Source: Mycobacterium adipatum
GTDB taxonomy: Bacteria > Actinomycetota > Actinomycetes > Mycobacteriales > Mycobacteriaceae
NCBI RefSeq assembly: GCF_001644575.1
Contig: NZ_CP015596.1
Coordinates: 1,364,001 to 1,428,000 of the forward strand
Direction: 5' to 3'
DNA length: 64,000 nucleotides
The notes under the pieces were generated by a model. The model saw only the letters and a program-made list of their open reading frames with translations. It was not told where the DNA came from and did no database searches. Positions 19,750 to 30,055 of this stretch are shown in pieces; position 1 is the first letter of the stretch, and each line of letters opens with the position of its first letter. The position numbers and the translations under genes were made by a program.

Positions 19750-20368
19750 GCCCAACTCGAATCCCATCGCCGCGTGGAAGTCACTCAAAGAGGGTAACGA
19801 GCGTTTTGTTGCCGGAAAGCCGCTGCATCCCAGCCAGGGGATCGAGGACCGCGCCAGACTGACGGAGGCGCAGAAGCCGACCGCGGTGCTGTTCGGCTGC
19901 GGTGACAGCCGGGTGGCCGCCGAACTCATCTTCGACCAGGGTCTCGGCGAGATGTTCGTGGTCCGCACGGCCGGTCACGTCATCGACTCGGCGGTGCTCG
20001 GTTCCATCGAATACGCGGTCGGCGTGCTCAACGTGCCGTTGATCGCGGTGCTCGGGCACGACAGCTGCGGCGCGGTGAAGGCCACGCTCAACGCGCTCGA
20101 CGAGGGCGAGATCCCCGGCGGCTACGTCCGCGACATCGTCGAGCGGGTCATGCCGTCGATCCTGCTGGGCCGCCGCGACGGCCTGACCAGGGTCGACGAG
20201 TTCGAGGCCCGCCACGTCACCGAGACCGGTGCGCAGCTGTTGGCCCGCTCGACGGTCATCGCCGAGCGGGTCGAGGCGGGCACCCTGGCGATCGTCGGGC
20301 TGACCTACCACCTGGCCGACGGGCGGGTGGCGCTGCGCCAGCATTTGGGCGATATCGGCGAAGCCTGA
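19748..20368 (+). CDS. canB: Beta-carbonic anhydrase (CanB-like, Rv3588c-like)
   Basis: Zinc enzyme interconverting CO2 and bicarbonate; 206 residues. Zinc ligands and the Asp-Arg dyad are in FGCGDSRVAAE and GHDSCGAV, typical of beta-class enzymes. Start MPNSNPIAAWKSLKEGNERF matches the M. tuberculosis protein. Its ATG (19748-19750) overlaps the mutY ATG on the other strand, so the 5' untranslated regions and promoters must be inside the neighbouring genes. Confidence 0.94.
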   Translation: MPNSNPIAAWKSLKEGNERFVAGKPLHPSQGIEDRARLTEAQKPTAVLFGCGDSRVAAELIFDQGLGEMFVVRTAGHVIDSAVLGSIEYAVGVLNVPLIAVLGHDSCGAVKATLNALDEGEIPGGYVRDIVERVMPSILLGRRDGLTRVDEFEARHVTETGAQLLARSTVIAERVEAGTLAIVGLTYHLADGRVALRQHLGDIGEA

Positions 20369-20437
20369 CCGATACCACACCCGACACGCCGACACGCCTC
20401 GAACGACTACACGTGAGCGCGGCTTACCGTTGAGGCC

Positions 20438-21223
20438 GTGCTAGACACCGAACCCCCGCGTCAGCTGCCACCGGAGATCTACCGGCGCCGCAGGGCGCTG
20501 GCCATAGGTGTCGCCGTCCTCGTGATCGCGATCGTCGCCGCCATCGTGGCCGTCGTGGTGTCCAACAGCACCGGGTCCGACAGTGCTCCCGCCGACCCGG
20601 CCGCCAATACCGAAGCCGCACAGGCCCCGCCCACCCCGCTGCCGGGCGAGGAGCCCGGGGTCAAGACCCCGGTCGTGCCGCCGGCCGCCCAGGCGCCGCC
20701 GCCGCAGCCGACGCCGGTCACCGCGGTGGTGCCGCCGCCGGTGCTGCAGGAAGGCGATGACTGCCCGGACTCCACCCTGGCGGTCAAGGGCATCACCAGC
20801 GCGCCGAACTACGTGATGGGCGATCAGCCGAAGTTCACCATGGTGGTCACCAATATCGGGCTGGTCGCCTGCAAGCGCGACGTCGGCGCCGCCGTCCTGG
20901 CCGCCTATGTGTACTCGCTGGACAACAACCGGCTGTGGTCGAACCTGGACTGCGCGCCGTCCAACGAAACCCTGGTCAAGGAGTTCGCGCCGGGAGAGCA
21001 GGTGACCACCGAGGTGACCTGGACCGGGATGGGCTCGGCGCCCAACTGCCCGCTGCCGCGCGAGCCGATCGGTCCGGGGACCTACAACCTGCTGGTTCAG
21101 CTGGGCAATCTGCGGTCGGCCTCGGTGCCGTTCGTGCTGGCCGAGGCCGCCCCCGCGCCGCCGGCCGATGCTCCGCCGCCGGATGCGCTGCCGCACGAGG
21201 GTGACGGACAGGCCCCGGGCTGA
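20438..21223 (+). CDS. Membrane-anchored conserved protein (Rv3587c-like)
   Basis: The 261-residue protein has an Arg-rich start, one transmembrane helix (about 20-45), a Pro-rich linker and an extracytoplasmic domain with paired Cys (DDCPDSTLAV, ACKRDVG, DCAPSNE, NCPLPREP), then a Pro/Ala-rich tail. Start GTG 20438 is the only suitable codon. Same position as Rv3587c. Function unknown; the domain resembles small secreted beta-sandwich proteins of mycobacteria. Confidence 0.82.
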   Translation: MLDTEPPRQLPPEIYRRRRALAIGVAVLVIAIVAAIVAVVVSNSTGSDSAPADPAANTEAAQAPPTPLPGEEPGVKTPVVPPAAQAPPPQPTPVTAVVPPPVLQEGDDCPDSTLAVKGITSAPNYVMGDQPKFTMVVTNIGLVACKRDVGAAVLAAYVYSLDNNRLWSNLDCAPSNETLVKEFAPGEQVTTEVTWTGMGSAPNCPLPREPIGPGTYNLLVQLGNLRSASVPFVLAEAAPAPPADAPPPDALPHEGDGQAPG

Positions 21224-21234
21224 GCCGAGCCGGG

Positions 21235-22347
21235 TCAGGCCAGCTGGTCGGCGATCGTGGACTCCGCCAGCTGGGACAGCCCCTCCCTGATGTGACGGGC
21301 CCACATCGAGCCGATACCGTCCACCGACTGCAGATCGCTGGCGCTGGCGGCGAGCACACCCTGCAACGAACCGAAGGACCGGACCAGCAAATCGACATGG
21401 GCGAACTGCAGTCTCGGAATGCCCGCCATCGCCCGGTAGCCGCGTGAGCTCAGCGCGGAGTCCTGTGCATCCAGGGTCGACGGATAGCCGAAAACCCTTG
21501 CCAGCGCGGTGAAGTCGAGCAACTCGTTGTCCGAGAGCGCGTCCAGTTCCTCCAGGGTGGCGCTCACCTGGGCGGCACTCGGTGGGTCCGGATTGGCGTG
21601 GTAGTCGCGCACGATGAGCTCGCGGGCGGTGTCGTTACCGCCGACGAGCTCTTCCAGCTGCAGCTTGAGCTGACGGCCGTCGGTGCCCAGCTCGACCACG
21701 TCGGCGTCGATCTCCAGGCTGATCCGCCGGACCATCTCCAGGCGTTGGGCCACCGTCATCACGTCCCGCAGCGTCACGAAATCCTCGATCTCCGCGGTGG
21801 ACAACTGTCGGTTCACCTCGTCGAAGCGGGACTTGTAACGCTCCAGTGTGGCGATGGTCTGGTTGGCCCTGGACAGGATGGTGGGGGTGTCGGGCACCAC
21901 GTGCCGCTCGCCGGCCGCGTACACCGTGACGATGCTCATCGAGTGGCTGACCGAGATGACCGGATAGCCGGTCTGCACGGCGGCACGTTCCGCGGAGCGG
22001 TGCCGGGTGCCGGATTCGTCGGTGGGGATCGACGGGTCCGGCACCAACTGCACATTGGCCTTCAAGATCCGGGCGCCGTCGCTGGAGAGCACCACCGCGC
22101 CGTCCATCTTGGACAGCTCACGCAGCTTGGTGGGCGCGTAGCGGACGTCGAGGTTGAAACCGCCGTCGCAGATCGACTCGACGCTGTCGTCGTAACCGAG
22201 CACGATCAGCGCGCCGGTGCGGCCCCGCAGGATCCGTTCCAGACCGTCCCGCAGGTCGGTGCCCGGCGCCAGCCGCCCGAGCGTCTCGCGCAGCGTGGGG
22301 CGGGCCAGATGCACCACGCTCCGGTTGCCCCTGGACTTCACGGCCAT
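21235..22347 (-). CDS. disA: Diadenylate cyclase DisA (DNA integrity scanning protein)
   Basis: Makes c-di-AMP from two ATP. The 370-residue protein has the N-terminal DAC domain with DGA ([12 protein letters not shown]) and RHR ([11 protein letters not shown]) motifs, a helical spine, and a C-terminal helix-hairpin-helix DNA-binding domain ([13 protein letters not shown]). Follows radA by eight bases in the same direction, the usual actinobacterial/Bacillus pairing that links c-di-AMP to branched-DNA repair. Confidence 0.97.
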   Translation of the reverse strand: MAVKSRGNRSVVHLARPTLRETLGRLAPGTDLRDGLERILRGRTGALIVLGYDDSVESICDGGFNLDVRYAPTKLRELSKMDGAVVLSSDGARILKANVQLVPDPSIPTDESGTRHRSAERAAVQTGYPVISVSHSMSIVTVYAAGERHVVPDTPTILSRANQTIATLERYKSRFDEVNRQLSTAEIEDFVTLRDVMTVAQRLEMVRRISLEIDADVVELGTDGRQLKLQLEELVGGNDTARELIVRDYHANPDPPSAAQVSATLEELDALSDNELLDFTALARVFGYPSTLDAQDSALSSRGYRAMAGIPRLQFAHVDLLVRSFGSLQGVLAASASDLQSVDGIGSMWARHIREGLSQLAESTIADQLA

Positions 22348-22355
22348 CGAGCCTC

Positions 22356-23753
22356 CTAGGATCGGCCGCCATTGTTGTCGATCGACCGGAGTGCCCGCAA
22401 CGCCGTGCCGATGTTGTCCGCGGTGGTCAGCCGCAGACCGGCGGGCACATCCTTGACCCCGGGCGGCACGATCGCGTCGGTGAAGCCCAGCCGCGCTGCC
22501 TCGGCGAGTCTGCGGTCCATCCCACTGACCCGGCGCAGATCCCCGGCCAGCCCGACCTCACCGATGGCGATCGCGGTGGCCGGCAGCGGCAGATCGATGT
22601 AGGCCGATGCAATGGCCATCGCCACCGCCAGATCCGAGGACGGGTCGGTCAGCTTCATCCCGCCGACCGTGGACAGGTAGATGTCGCGCTGGCTGAGCCG
22701 CAGCTTGGTGCGTTTCTCCAGCACCGCGGCGATCATCGCGGCGCGCGCGGAGTCGATACCGCTGACCGCGCGCCGCGGATTGCTCGGGGTCTCCTGGCCG
22801 ACCAGCGCCTGCACCTCACCGATCATCGGTCGCTTGCCGTCCAGGGTGACCGTGATGGCGGTGCCGGACACCGGGGCGGGGCGCTGATCCAGGAACAACC
22901 CGGACGGATCGGCCACGCATTCGATCCCGTTGTCGTGCAACAGGAAACACCCGACCTCGTCGGCCGCGCCGAAACGGTTCTTCACCCCGCGCACCATCCG
23001 CAGGGCCGAGGCCCGGTCGCCCTCGAAGTGCAGCACCACATCGACCAGGTGCTCCAGTGAGCGCGGTCCGGCGATGGCGCCGTCCTTGGTGACGTGACCG
23101 ACCAACAGCACCGCGACGCCGTCCGCGGCGCGGGCCATCTTGGCGTACGAGGTGAGCGCGGTGGTGACCGCACGCACCTGGGTGACGCCCCCGGTGACAC
23201 CGTCGGCCTCCGCGGTGGACATGGTCTGCACCGAATCGACCACCACCAGGGTGGGTTTGACCTGTTCGATATGGCCGAGCGCGGTCTGCAGATCCGATTC
23301 GGCGGCGAGGTACATCTCGTCGTGGGTGCACCCGGTACGTTCGGCGCGCAGCCGGATCTGCCCGGCCGACTCTTCGCCGGACAGATAGAGCGCGCGCCGC
23401 CCACCGCTGGCCCAGCGGTGCGCGACCTCAAGGAGCAGGGTCGACTTGCCCACCCCGGGATCACCGGCAAGCAGCGTCACCGAACCCGGCACCAGGCCAC
23501 CGCCCAGCACCCTGTCGAGCTCGCTGACGCCGGTGGGGAAGTGCCGGGTGACCCCCGGATCGATCGTGGTGATGGGCACCGCGGGCGAGGACGGTGCGAC
23601 GGCGCGGCGGGTGGAACTGCCGTTCAGCGCGGTGAGTGCGACAACCTCGTTGACGGTGCCCCAGGTGCCGCAGTCCGGGCAGCGCCCCACCCACTTGGGC
23701 AGCACATGACTGCACTCCGAACACCGGAATTGCGAACGTACTTTCGAAGCCAC
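22356..23753 (-). CDS. radA: DNA repair protein RadA
   Basis: Branch-migration helicase of recombination. The 465-residue protein has an N-terminal four-Cys zinc finger (CSEC...CPDC), Walker [10 protein letters not shown], the KNRFG motif ([11 protein letters not shown]) and a C-terminal Lon-protease-like domain. Upstream partner of disA in one operon; 39 bases downstream of the lpqE stop. Confidence 0.97.
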   Translation of the reverse strand: MASKVRSQFRCSECSHVLPKWVGRCPDCGTWGTVNEVVALTALNGSSTRRAVAPSSPAVPITTIDPGVTRHFPTGVSELDRVLGGGLVPGSVTLLAGDPGVGKSTLLLEVAHRWASGGRRALYLSGEESAGQIRLRAERTGCTHDEMYLAAESDLQTALGHIEQVKPTLVVVDSVQTMSTAEADGVTGGVTQVRAVTTALTSYAKMARAADGVAVLLVGHVTKDGAIAGPRSLEHLVDVVLHFEGDRASALRMVRGVKNRFGAADEVGCFLLHDNGIECVADPSGLFLDQRPAPVSGTAITVTLDGKRPMIGEVQALVGQETPSNPRRAVSGIDSARAAMIAAVLEKRTKLRLSQRDIYLSTVGGMKLTDPSSDLAVAMAIASAYIDLPLPATAIAIGEVGLAGDLRRVSGMDRRLAEAARLGFTDAIVPPGVKDVPAGLRLTTADNIGTALRALRSIDNNGGRS

Positions 23754-23792
23754 GCTGTGACGGTAGCCGTCACCGGTGACAGATCGTCAGAT

Positions 23793-24386
23793 TCAGTGCC
23801 CGCCGGCTTCGCCGTGTCCGCCGCCGGATCCGCCCGGGACGGGCTCGCCGTCGCGACGGGCAACCTCGCCCGCCGAGATCGGCACCGCGAACGTGGTGGC
23901 GCCGGCGCGCTCGAAGGTGAAGGTGAAGTCGTAGGTGAGGCCGTTGGAGATCGGTTTGGTCAGGGTGACCTGCGCCTCAACCTCGTCCTCGCGCTCGATC
24001 GAGCCCAGCGCGTCGTGGCCGTCGGGGTCGCCGACCAGCAGCAGGCCGCTGGCCGGGATCTCGGCGTCACCGGTGAGGGCGACCGTGCCGATATCGGAGG
24101 TGATCGACACCAGCTTGTCGGACGCGTCCGCCGAGTTGTTGGCGGCGGCGAAGATGAGCTCGACGTCGCTGCCCGGCTGCACGTAGTCGGTGGTCTGCGG
24201 CGCCCGCAGGAACACGTTGCGCAGCGAGATGTCGCCGACGGTGTCGACGGTGCCGTTGACCGCGGGTTGCTGATTGGCGCTCTGGGACACCTGACCGGCG
24301 CTGCAGCCGGTGAGCGCGAGACCGGCGATCAGGGCGCCGGCGGCCAGTCGGGACGCGCGCACGTTGGAGCGGTTCACTGCGACCAC
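23793..24386 (-). CDS. lpqE: LpqE-like lipoprotein
   Basis: Predicted lipoprotein (197 residues): signal peptide with lipobox ALTGC, then a beta-rich domain (copper-chaperone/PCuAC-like in appearance but lacking an evident metal site) and a Gly/His-rich tail [11 protein letters not shown] perfect AGGAGG ribosome site (24392-24397) is five bases from GTG 24386, which decides the start over GTG 24377. Same place as lpqE between radA and carD in M. tuberculosis. Divergent from carD. Confidence 0.85.
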   Translation of the reverse strand: MVAVNRSNVRASRLAAGALIAGLALTGCSAGQVSQSANQQPAVNGTVDTVGDISLRNVFLRAPQTTDYVQPGSDVELIFAAANNSADASDKLVSITSDIGTVALTGDAEIPASGLLLVGDPDGHDALGSIEREDEVEAQVTLTKPISNGLTYDFTFTFERAGATTFAVPISAGEVARRDGEPVPGGSGGGHGEAGGH

Positions 24387-24565
24387 TGGAGCCTCCTGCT
24401 CAACCGGACGGATTCGACTATGCACTGTAGTAGGTGGCTTTGCGGCGCGGTAGCCGAGGGCTTCCCTGGGCGGCGAACCCGTGCCGAGGGGACGCCCGCA
24501 GCGTCGTCGACGTGCATGTATCGGCCACGGTGTCAACCCCTAGTCTTTGCCGTCGATGCCCCTGA

Positions 24566-25123
<558 letters not shown>

Positions 25124-25155
25124 TCGCCACCGAACAGCCGCCACGAAACGACGAT

Positions 25156-25635
25156 GTGACGGATCTGCGCGTCGGTCTTGGGACCGACGTTCATCCCATC
25201 GAGGCCGGACGACCGTGTTGGTTGCTCTGCCTGTTGTTTGACGACGCCGACGGCTGCGCCGGGCATTCCGACGGTGATGTCGCCGCCCATGCGCTGTGCG
25301 ATGCGCTGCTCAGCGCGGCCGGTCTCGGCGATCTCGGTGCCGTGTTCGGCACCGATCAACCCCAGTGGCACGGGGTGGGCGGAGCGGACATGCTCCGCCA
25401 CGTTCACACCCTGCTGACCGCCAACGGTTTCCGAGTGGGTAACGCCGCGGTGCAGGTGATCGGCAACCGACCCAAGATCGGGCCGCGCCGCACCGAGGCG
25501 CAGAACCTGCTCTCGGAACTGCTCGGGGCACCGGTCTCGGTGTCGGCCACCACCACCGACGGGCTCGGCTTGACCGGCCGCGGTGAGGGCCTGGCGGCCA
25601 TCGCGACCGCGCTTGTGGTCGGTGTTGCAAAGTAA
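25156..25635 (+). CDS. ispF: 2-C-methyl-D-erythritol 2,4-cyclodiphosphate synthase (IspF)
   Basis: MEP-pathway enzyme of isoprenoid synthesis; 159 residues. Metal ligands Asp11 and His13 are in GTDVHPIE and the third His in [18 protein letters not shown]; the CTP-binding [15 protein letters not shown] segment is intact. GTG 25156 starts 32 bases after carD. In M. tuberculosis ispD sits in this gap; here there is no trace of it. Confidence 0.95.
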   Translation: MTDLRVGLGTDVHPIEAGRPCWLLCLLFDDADGCAGHSDGDVAAHALCDALLSAAGLGDLGAVFGTDQPQWHGVGGADMLRHVHTLLTANGFRVGNAAVQVIGNRPKIGPRRTEAQNLLSELLGAPVSVSATTTDGLGLTGRGEGLAAIATALVVGVAK

Positions 25636-25664
25636 CTCTGCACAGGCCGGTAAGCTGGCACGTC

Positions 25665-27095
25665 GTGACTGGACTGCGGCTTTACGACACGATGGCGGGG
25701 GCCGTCCGTGACTTCGTGCCGTTGCGCCCCGGCCACGCCTCGATCTATCTGTGCGGCGCCACCGTGCAGGGGCTGCCCCATATCGGGCACGTGCGCAGTG
25801 GTGTCGCCTTCGACGTGCTGCGGCGGTGGCTGACCGCGAACGGCTATGACGTGGCCTTCATTCGCAACGTCACCGACATCGACGACAAAATCCTGAACAA
25901 GGCCGCCGACGCCGGCCGCCCGTGGTGGGAATGGGCGGCGACCTACGAGCGTGCCTTCACCGCCGCCTACGAAGCACTCGGGGTGCTGCCGCCGTCGGCC
26001 GAGCCGCGGGCCACCGGGCATATCACCCAGATGGTCGAACTGATCGAGCGGATGATCGAGCGTGGCCACGCCTACGCGGGTGGCGGTGACGTCTACTTCG
26101 ACGTGCTCAGCCTGCCCGAGTACGGCAAGCTCTCCGGGCACCGCATCGACGACGTGCACCAGGGCGAAGGTGTGGCGACCGGTAAGCGCGATCCCCGCGA
26201 CTTCACGCTGTGGAAGAGCGCGAAGCCCGGCGAACCGTCGTGGCCCACTCCGTGGGGGCCCGGGCGTCCGGGCTGGCACACCGAGTGCGTGGCCATGTGC
26301 GAGGCGTACCTGGGTGCCGAGTTCGACATCCACGCCGGCGGGATGGATCTGGTGTTCCCGCACCACGAGAACGAGATCGCCCAGGCCGAGGCCGCCGGTG
26401 ATGGTTTCGCCCGGTACTGGCTGCACAACGGCTGGGTCACCATGGGTGGCGAGAAGATGAGCAAGTCGCTGGGCAACGTGCTGGCGATTCCCGCTGTGCT
26501 GCAACGGGTTCGGGCCGCCGAGCTGCGCTACTACCTGGGTAGTGCGCACTACCGGTCGATGCTGGAGTTCTCCGAGAACGCGCTGACGGACGCCGCCAAG
26601 GCCTACACCGGTATCGAGGATTTCCTGCACCGGGTTCGCAACCGGGTGGGCGCGGTCGGCATCGGTACCTGGACCGACAAGTTCGCCGCGGCGCTCGACG
26701 ACGACCTGTCGGTGCCGATCGCGCTGGCCGAGGTGCACACCGCCCGTGCCGAGGGCAATCGCGCGCTCGACGCCGGTGACCACGACGGCGCGATGGCCGC
26801 CGCCGAATCGATCCGCGCGATGATGGGCATCCTGGGTTGTGACCCCCTCGACGAGCGCTGGGAGAGTCGCGACGAGACCTCCGCCGCGCTGGCCGCGGTG
26901 GATGTGTTGGTGCACTGGGCGCTGGCCGGGCGTGCCGAGGCGCGTGAGAAACGGGACTGGGCAGCCGCCGACGCCATCCGGGACCGGCTCAAGGAGGCCG
27001 GCATCGAGGTCACCGACACCGCGGACGGGCCCCAGTGGTCGCTGACCGAAGCGGAGCACGGCCTGAGCGAGCGAACCGACGGGAAGAAAAACTGA
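25665..27095 (+). CDS. cysS: Cysteinyl-tRNA synthetase (CysS)
   Basis: Class I synthetase of 476 residues. HIGH motif in [16 protein letters not shown], zinc-site segment [26 protein letters not shown] in [11 protein letters not shown], and a C-terminal helical anticodon-binding domain. GTG 25665 is the start. Its stop overlaps the methyltransferase ATG by one base. CysS rather than MshC because of its length and context. Confidence 0.95.
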   Translation: MTGLRLYDTMAGAVRDFVPLRPGHASIYLCGATVQGLPHIGHVRSGVAFDVLRRWLTANGYDVAFIRNVTDIDDKILNKAADAGRPWWEWAATYERAFTAAYEALGVLPPSAEPRATGHITQMVELIERMIERGHAYAGGGDVYFDVLSLPEYGKLSGHRIDDVHQGEGVATGKRDPRDFTLWKSAKPGEPSWPTPWGPGRPGWHTECVAMCEAYLGAEFDIHAGGMDLVFPHHENEIAQAEAAGDGFARYWLHNGWVTMGGEKMSKSLGNVLAIPAVLQRVRAAELRYYLGSAHYRSMLEFSENALTDAAKAYTGIEDFLHRVRNRVGAVGIGTWTDKFAAALDDDLSVPIALAEVHTARAEGNRALDAGDHDGAMAAAESIRAMMGILGCDPLDERWESRDETSAALAAVDVLVHWALAGRAEAREKRDWAAADAIRDRLKEAGIEVTDTADGPQWSLTEAEHGLSERTDGKKN

Positions 27096-28036
27096 TGGCC
27101 GGTAATTCACAGCGCCGCGGCGCTGTCCGTAAAGAGGGCACCAAGAAGGGGCCGACGGTCGGTTCCGGCGGAGTGCGGCGGCGCGGTCTGGAGGGCAAGA
27201 AGGCGACACCGGCGGCCAAGGACCGGCCGCATCATCCGGCCGCCAAGAAGGCGGCCAAGGCGGCGCGCGCCGCGCAGGGCCGGCATCGCAAGACCGACGA
27301 AACCGAGGTCGTGCTCGGCCGCAACCCGGTGGTGGAATGTCTGCGCGCCGGGGTGCCCGCCACCGCGCTGTGGGTCATGCTCGGGGTGGACGCCGATGAG
27401 CGGATCACCGAATCCGTACAGCGCGCGGCGGATACCGGCATCTCGATCCTTGAGGTGCAAAAGCACGATCTGGACCGGATCGCCAGCAACGGGCTGCATC
27501 AGGGTCTGGCGCTGCAGGTGCCGCCGTACTCGTACACCCATCCCGACGACCTGCTCAAGACCGCCCAGCGCGACAGCGTCCCGGCGCTGCTGGTGGCGCT
27601 GGACAATATTTCCGACCCGCGCAACCTGGGTGCGATCGTCCGTTCGACGGCGGCCTTCGGTGGGCACGGCGTGGTCATCCCGCAGCGCCGCTCGGCGTCG
27701 GTCACCGCGGTTGCGTGGCGTACGAGCGCCGGTGCGGCAGCACGCCTTCCGGTGTCGCGGGCGACGAACCTGAACCGCACCCTGAACAGCTGGTCGGACG
27801 CCGGCCTGCAGATCGTCGGCCTGGATGCCAAGGGCGACACCGAACTCGACGACCTGGACGGCTCCGGGCCGATGGTGGTGGTGGTGGGCTCGGAGGGCAA
27901 GGGCCTGTCGCGGTTGGTGCGGGAGAATTGCGATGCCATCGTCTCGATCCCGATGGCCGGGCCCACCGAATCGCTGAACGCCTCGGTGGCAGCGGGCGTG
28001 GTCCTCGCCGAGATCGCCCGCCAGCGCCGCAGCTAG
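27095..28036 (+). CDS. rlmB: SpoU-family 23S rRNA 2'-O-ribose methyltransferase (RlmB-like)
   Basis: SPOUT-class enzyme of 313 residues. A Lys/Arg-rich N-terminal extension (about 1-75) precedes a substrate-binding domain ([13 protein letters not shown]). The trefoil-knot domain follows, with motif 1 ([18 protein letters not shown]), motif 2 ([16 protein letters not shown]) and motif 3 ([14 protein letters not shown]). Matches the TrmH/RlmB-type gene after cysS in mycobacteria (Rv3579c). The modified base, probably the Gm2251 equivalent, is inferred from family. Confidence 0.9.
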   Translation: MAGNSQRRGAVRKEGTKKGPTVGSGGVRRRGLEGKKATPAAKDRPHHPAAKKAAKAARAAQGRHRKTDETEVVLGRNPVVECLRAGVPATALWVMLGVDADERITESVQRAADTGISILEVQKHDLDRIASNGLHQGLALQVPPYSYTHPDDLLKTAQRDSVPALLVALDNISDPRNLGAIVRSTAAFGGHGVVIPQRRSASVTAVAWRTSAGAAARLPVSRATNLNRTLNSWSDAGLQIVGLDAKGDTELDDLDGSGPMVVVVGSEGKGLSRLVRENCDAIVSIPMAGPTESLNASVAAGVVLAEIARQRRS

Positions 28037-28088
28037 CAAACCCCGTTTTCCGTTTCTCGGCGCGCCGCTGCCGGTGCGGGTTATGGTC

Positions 28089-28100
28089 GGTGGGCCCACC
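28089..28100. promoter_or_regulatory. 12-bp perfect palindrome before the thiocyanate hydrolase genes
   Basis: GGTGGGCCCACC lies 23 bases upstream of the scnBA ATG, in the 87-bp gap after rlmB. It could be an operator or part of an rlmB terminator; neither can be decided from sequence. Confidence 0.35.
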
Positions 28101-28123
28101 TCAGTGCAGCCCGAGGATGTCCC

Positions 28124-28966
28124 ATGAGTACTCCCGCGCAGCGTGCCGCCCAGCTGGAACTCGTCGCCCGGCTCAAGTCGTCCTATCCCGAACTGCCGGA
28201 CGCCCCGCCGCCTGATCTGCTCGATCACGAGCGCATCGCGGCCTATCTCAAACCGGTTCACGATGTGGGCGGCGAACCCGACGCCCCGATGAAGTACGAG
28301 AACAAGCAGTACGAGGCGTGGGAAGAGCTGACCTACGTGATCTGCGAGGTGCTGGCCTGGCGGGGCATCTGGCTGTCCGAGGAGCGGCGCCGGATCGGCA
28401 ATGTCGATGTGGGTCGCGCCGAGTATCTCGGTCTGCCCTACTACGGCCGGTGGCTGCTGTCGGTGGCGCGAATCCTGGTGGAGAAGCACCACATCGGGCT
28501 CACTGAGCTCACCGAGCGGATGGCCGAGGTGAAGGCCCGCTACGCCGGCGGGCTGGACGGCCGCGCGATCGAGGCCCGTCCGAGATTCGAAGGCGACGGT
28601 TCCGGGGTCAAACGCAACAGCCACCACCTGCACGCGGTCGGCAAAGGCGATCCGCAGGTGTACGCCGGACAGGCCGGTACGCCGGCCTTCCGGGTCGGTG
28701 ACCGGGTCGTGGTCCGCGACGAGCTGCCGGTGCTGTTCTACACCCGCACCCCGGAGTACGTCCGCGGTGCCACCGGCGAGATCGCGGCGGTGGCCTACGA
28801 GAGCCCGGCCGCCGAGGACGAGACCTGGGACCGCCCCGATGCGGCGCCGGAGTGGTTCTACGTGGTGCGTTTCACCATGGCCCAGCTATGGCACGGCTAC
28901 ACCGGTACCAGCGCCGACACGTTGCAGACCGAGATCCCCGAACACTGGCTCAGAGCGGCCGGTTGA
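28124..28966 (+). CDS. scnBA: Thiocyanate hydrolase beta-alpha fusion (ScnB-ScnA)
   Basis: Subunit of a cobalt enzyme of the nitrile hydratase family that hydrolyses thiocyanate to carbonyl sulfide and ammonia. The N-terminal half (to about 155) resembles Thiobacillus ScnB: PVHDVGGEPDAP, LAWRGIWLSEERRR, DVGRAEYLGLPYYGRWLL. The C-terminal half (from about 165) resembles ScnA: VGDRVVVRD, LFYTRTPEYVRGATGEI, YESPAAEDE, EWFYVVRF, TEIPEHWL. In Thiobacillus these are two proteins; here they form one 280-residue chain, the arrangement of a nitrile hydratase beta subunit. A GAGG site is seven bases before ATG 28124. Confidence 0.85.
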   Translation: MSTPAQRAAQLELVARLKSSYPELPDAPPPDLLDHERIAAYLKPVHDVGGEPDAPMKYENKQYEAWEELTYVICEVLAWRGIWLSEERRRIGNVDVGRAEYLGLPYYGRWLLSVARILVEKHHIGLTELTERMAEVKARYAGGLDGRAIEARPRFEGDGSGVKRNSHHLHAVGKGDPQVYAGQAGTPAFRVGDRVVVRDELPVLFYTRTPEYVRGATGEIAAVAYESPAAEDETWDRPDAAPEWFYVVRFTMAQLWHGYTGTSADTLQTEIPEHWLRAAG

Positions 28967-28988
28967 TCTCTGCGAGAAGGGATTCGCC

Positions 28989-29699
28989 ATGACGGAGCAC
29001 GATCACGATCACGAGCGCACCGTCGCGCCGATGGTGGACGAGATCACCGATTTCGAAGTGCTCGAAGTTGCGCTGCGCGAGCTGTGCATCGAGAAGGGCA
29101 TCTTCACCGCCGCCGAGCACCGCCGGTTCACCGAGTTCGCCGAGCAGATCGGCCCGACACCGGCCGCGCACCTGGTGGCGCGGGCCTGGCTGGATCCCGA
29201 ATTCAAGGCGCTCGCCCTTGCCGAACCCATGGCGGCGAGCAAGGCGGTCGGTGTCGACTGGATGGAACCCACCGGGTTCGGCACACCGAGCGACTTCACC
29301 GCCTTCCAGATCCTGGAAGACACCCCGAACCTGCACCACGTGATCGTCTGCGCGTTGTGTTCGTGCTATCCCCGGCCCATCCTCGGTAACTCCCCGGAGT
29401 GGTACCGCACCCCGAACTACCGGCGGCGGCTGGTCCGTTGGCCCAGGCAGGTGCTCGCCGAGTTCGGTCTCTACCTACCCGATGACGTCGAGGTGCGTGT
29501 GCAGGACTCCAACCAGAAGCACCGCTTCATGGTGCTGCCGATGCGTCCGGAGGGCACCGAGGGCTGGACCGAGGATCAGCTGGCCGAGATCGTGACACGA
29601 GACTGCCTGATCGGTGTCGCGTTGCCGAAGGTGGGGGTGCGCACCAACGTCATCACCGATACCCGCCCCGCCGTGCACCCCGTCGCGGACCGGCCGTGA
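28989..29699 (+). CDS. scnC: Thiocyanate hydrolase gamma subunit (ScnC), cobalt-binding
   Basis: Catalytic, metal-binding subunit (236 residues), homologous to nitrile hydratase alpha. The claw-setting motif is CALCSCYPRP, in which the second and third Cys are normally oxidised and bind low-spin Co(III). NSPEWYRTPNYRRRL, WPRQVLAEFGLYLP and the EGTEGWTEDQLAEIVTRDCLIG segment match Thiobacillus ScnC more closely than nitrile hydratase. The N-terminus is His/Asp-rich (EHDHDHE). ATG 28989 has GAGAAGGG upstream. Confidence 0.88.
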   Translation: MTEHDHDHERTVAPMVDEITDFEVLEVALRELCIEKGIFTAAEHRRFTEFAEQIGPTPAAHLVARAWLDPEFKALALAEPMAASKAVGVDWMEPTGFGTPSDFTAFQILEDTPNLHHVIVCALCSCYPRPILGNSPEWYRTPNYRRRLVRWPRQVLAEFGLYLPDDVEVRVQDSNQKHRFMVLPMRPEGTEGWTEDQLAEIVTRDCLIGVALPKVGVRTNVITDTRPAVHPVADRP

Positions 29700-30055
29700 A
29701 CGCGCCGATCGAAGCGCTGCAGAAGATCGTCACGCGCGGACATGTGTGGCCGCGGATGGCGGCCAAGTACGGGGTGCAGAATCCGGTTCCGCCGTGGAAG
29801 ACCAGCCTGGACGGTCTGTGCGACGCCCTCGATGCCGCCACCTGCGATGCCGCGGTCCCCACCTTCAAGGAGCGCCGCGACGAGGAGGACGCACTTTCGG
29901 CGACCCTCTACGCCGACCTGCCCTATCCGGAGAACCAACTGATGGCGCTTGCCCATTCGCTGCTGGCGCGGGGTGTCATCACCGAGCCGGAACTCGAAGA
30001 GCGCCTCGCCCGTGTCCGCGCCCGACTGCAGTCGGGGACTAACCCGAGCGGGTGA
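29696..30055 (+). CDS. Thiocyanate hydrolase/nitrile hydratase accessory protein
   Basis: The 119-residue protein starts with GTG overlapping the scnC stop (GTGA). The segment RGHVWPRMAAKYGVQNPVPPWK and a helical C-terminus with PYPENQLMALAHSLLARGVIT resemble the small beta-like activator proteins that load cobalt into, or oxidise, the claw cysteines of these enzymes (the P15K type). Role inferred from context and weak similarity. The end overlaps the convergent permease by 17 bases. Confidence 0.7.
   Translation: MNAPIEALQKIVTRGHVWPRMAAKYGVQNPVPPWKTSLDGLCDALDAATCDAAVPTFKERRDEEDALSATLYADLPYPENQLMALAHSLLARGVITEPELEERLARVRARLQSGTNPSG

Noticed and set aside
19748..20368. Carbonic anhydrase as the carbonyl sulfide hydrolase partner of thiocyanate hydrolase
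   Set aside because: Known carbonyl sulfide hydrolases belong to another beta-carbonic-anhydrase clade, and this gene is the conserved Rv3588c orthologue in its usual place.
25404..27209. 601-codon open frame on the - strand
   Set aside because: Lies antisense to cysS and ispF; no recognisable domains, and the + strand reading has HIGH and KMSKS motifs.
28124..29699. Annotation as an ordinary nitrile hydratase
   Set aside because: Both proteins match remembered thiocyanate hydrolase segments (RGATG...YESPAAEDE; SPEWYRTPNYRRRL; EGTEGWTEDQLAEIVTRDCLIG) better than nitrile hydratase; the fused beta chain alone would suggest nitrile hydratase.
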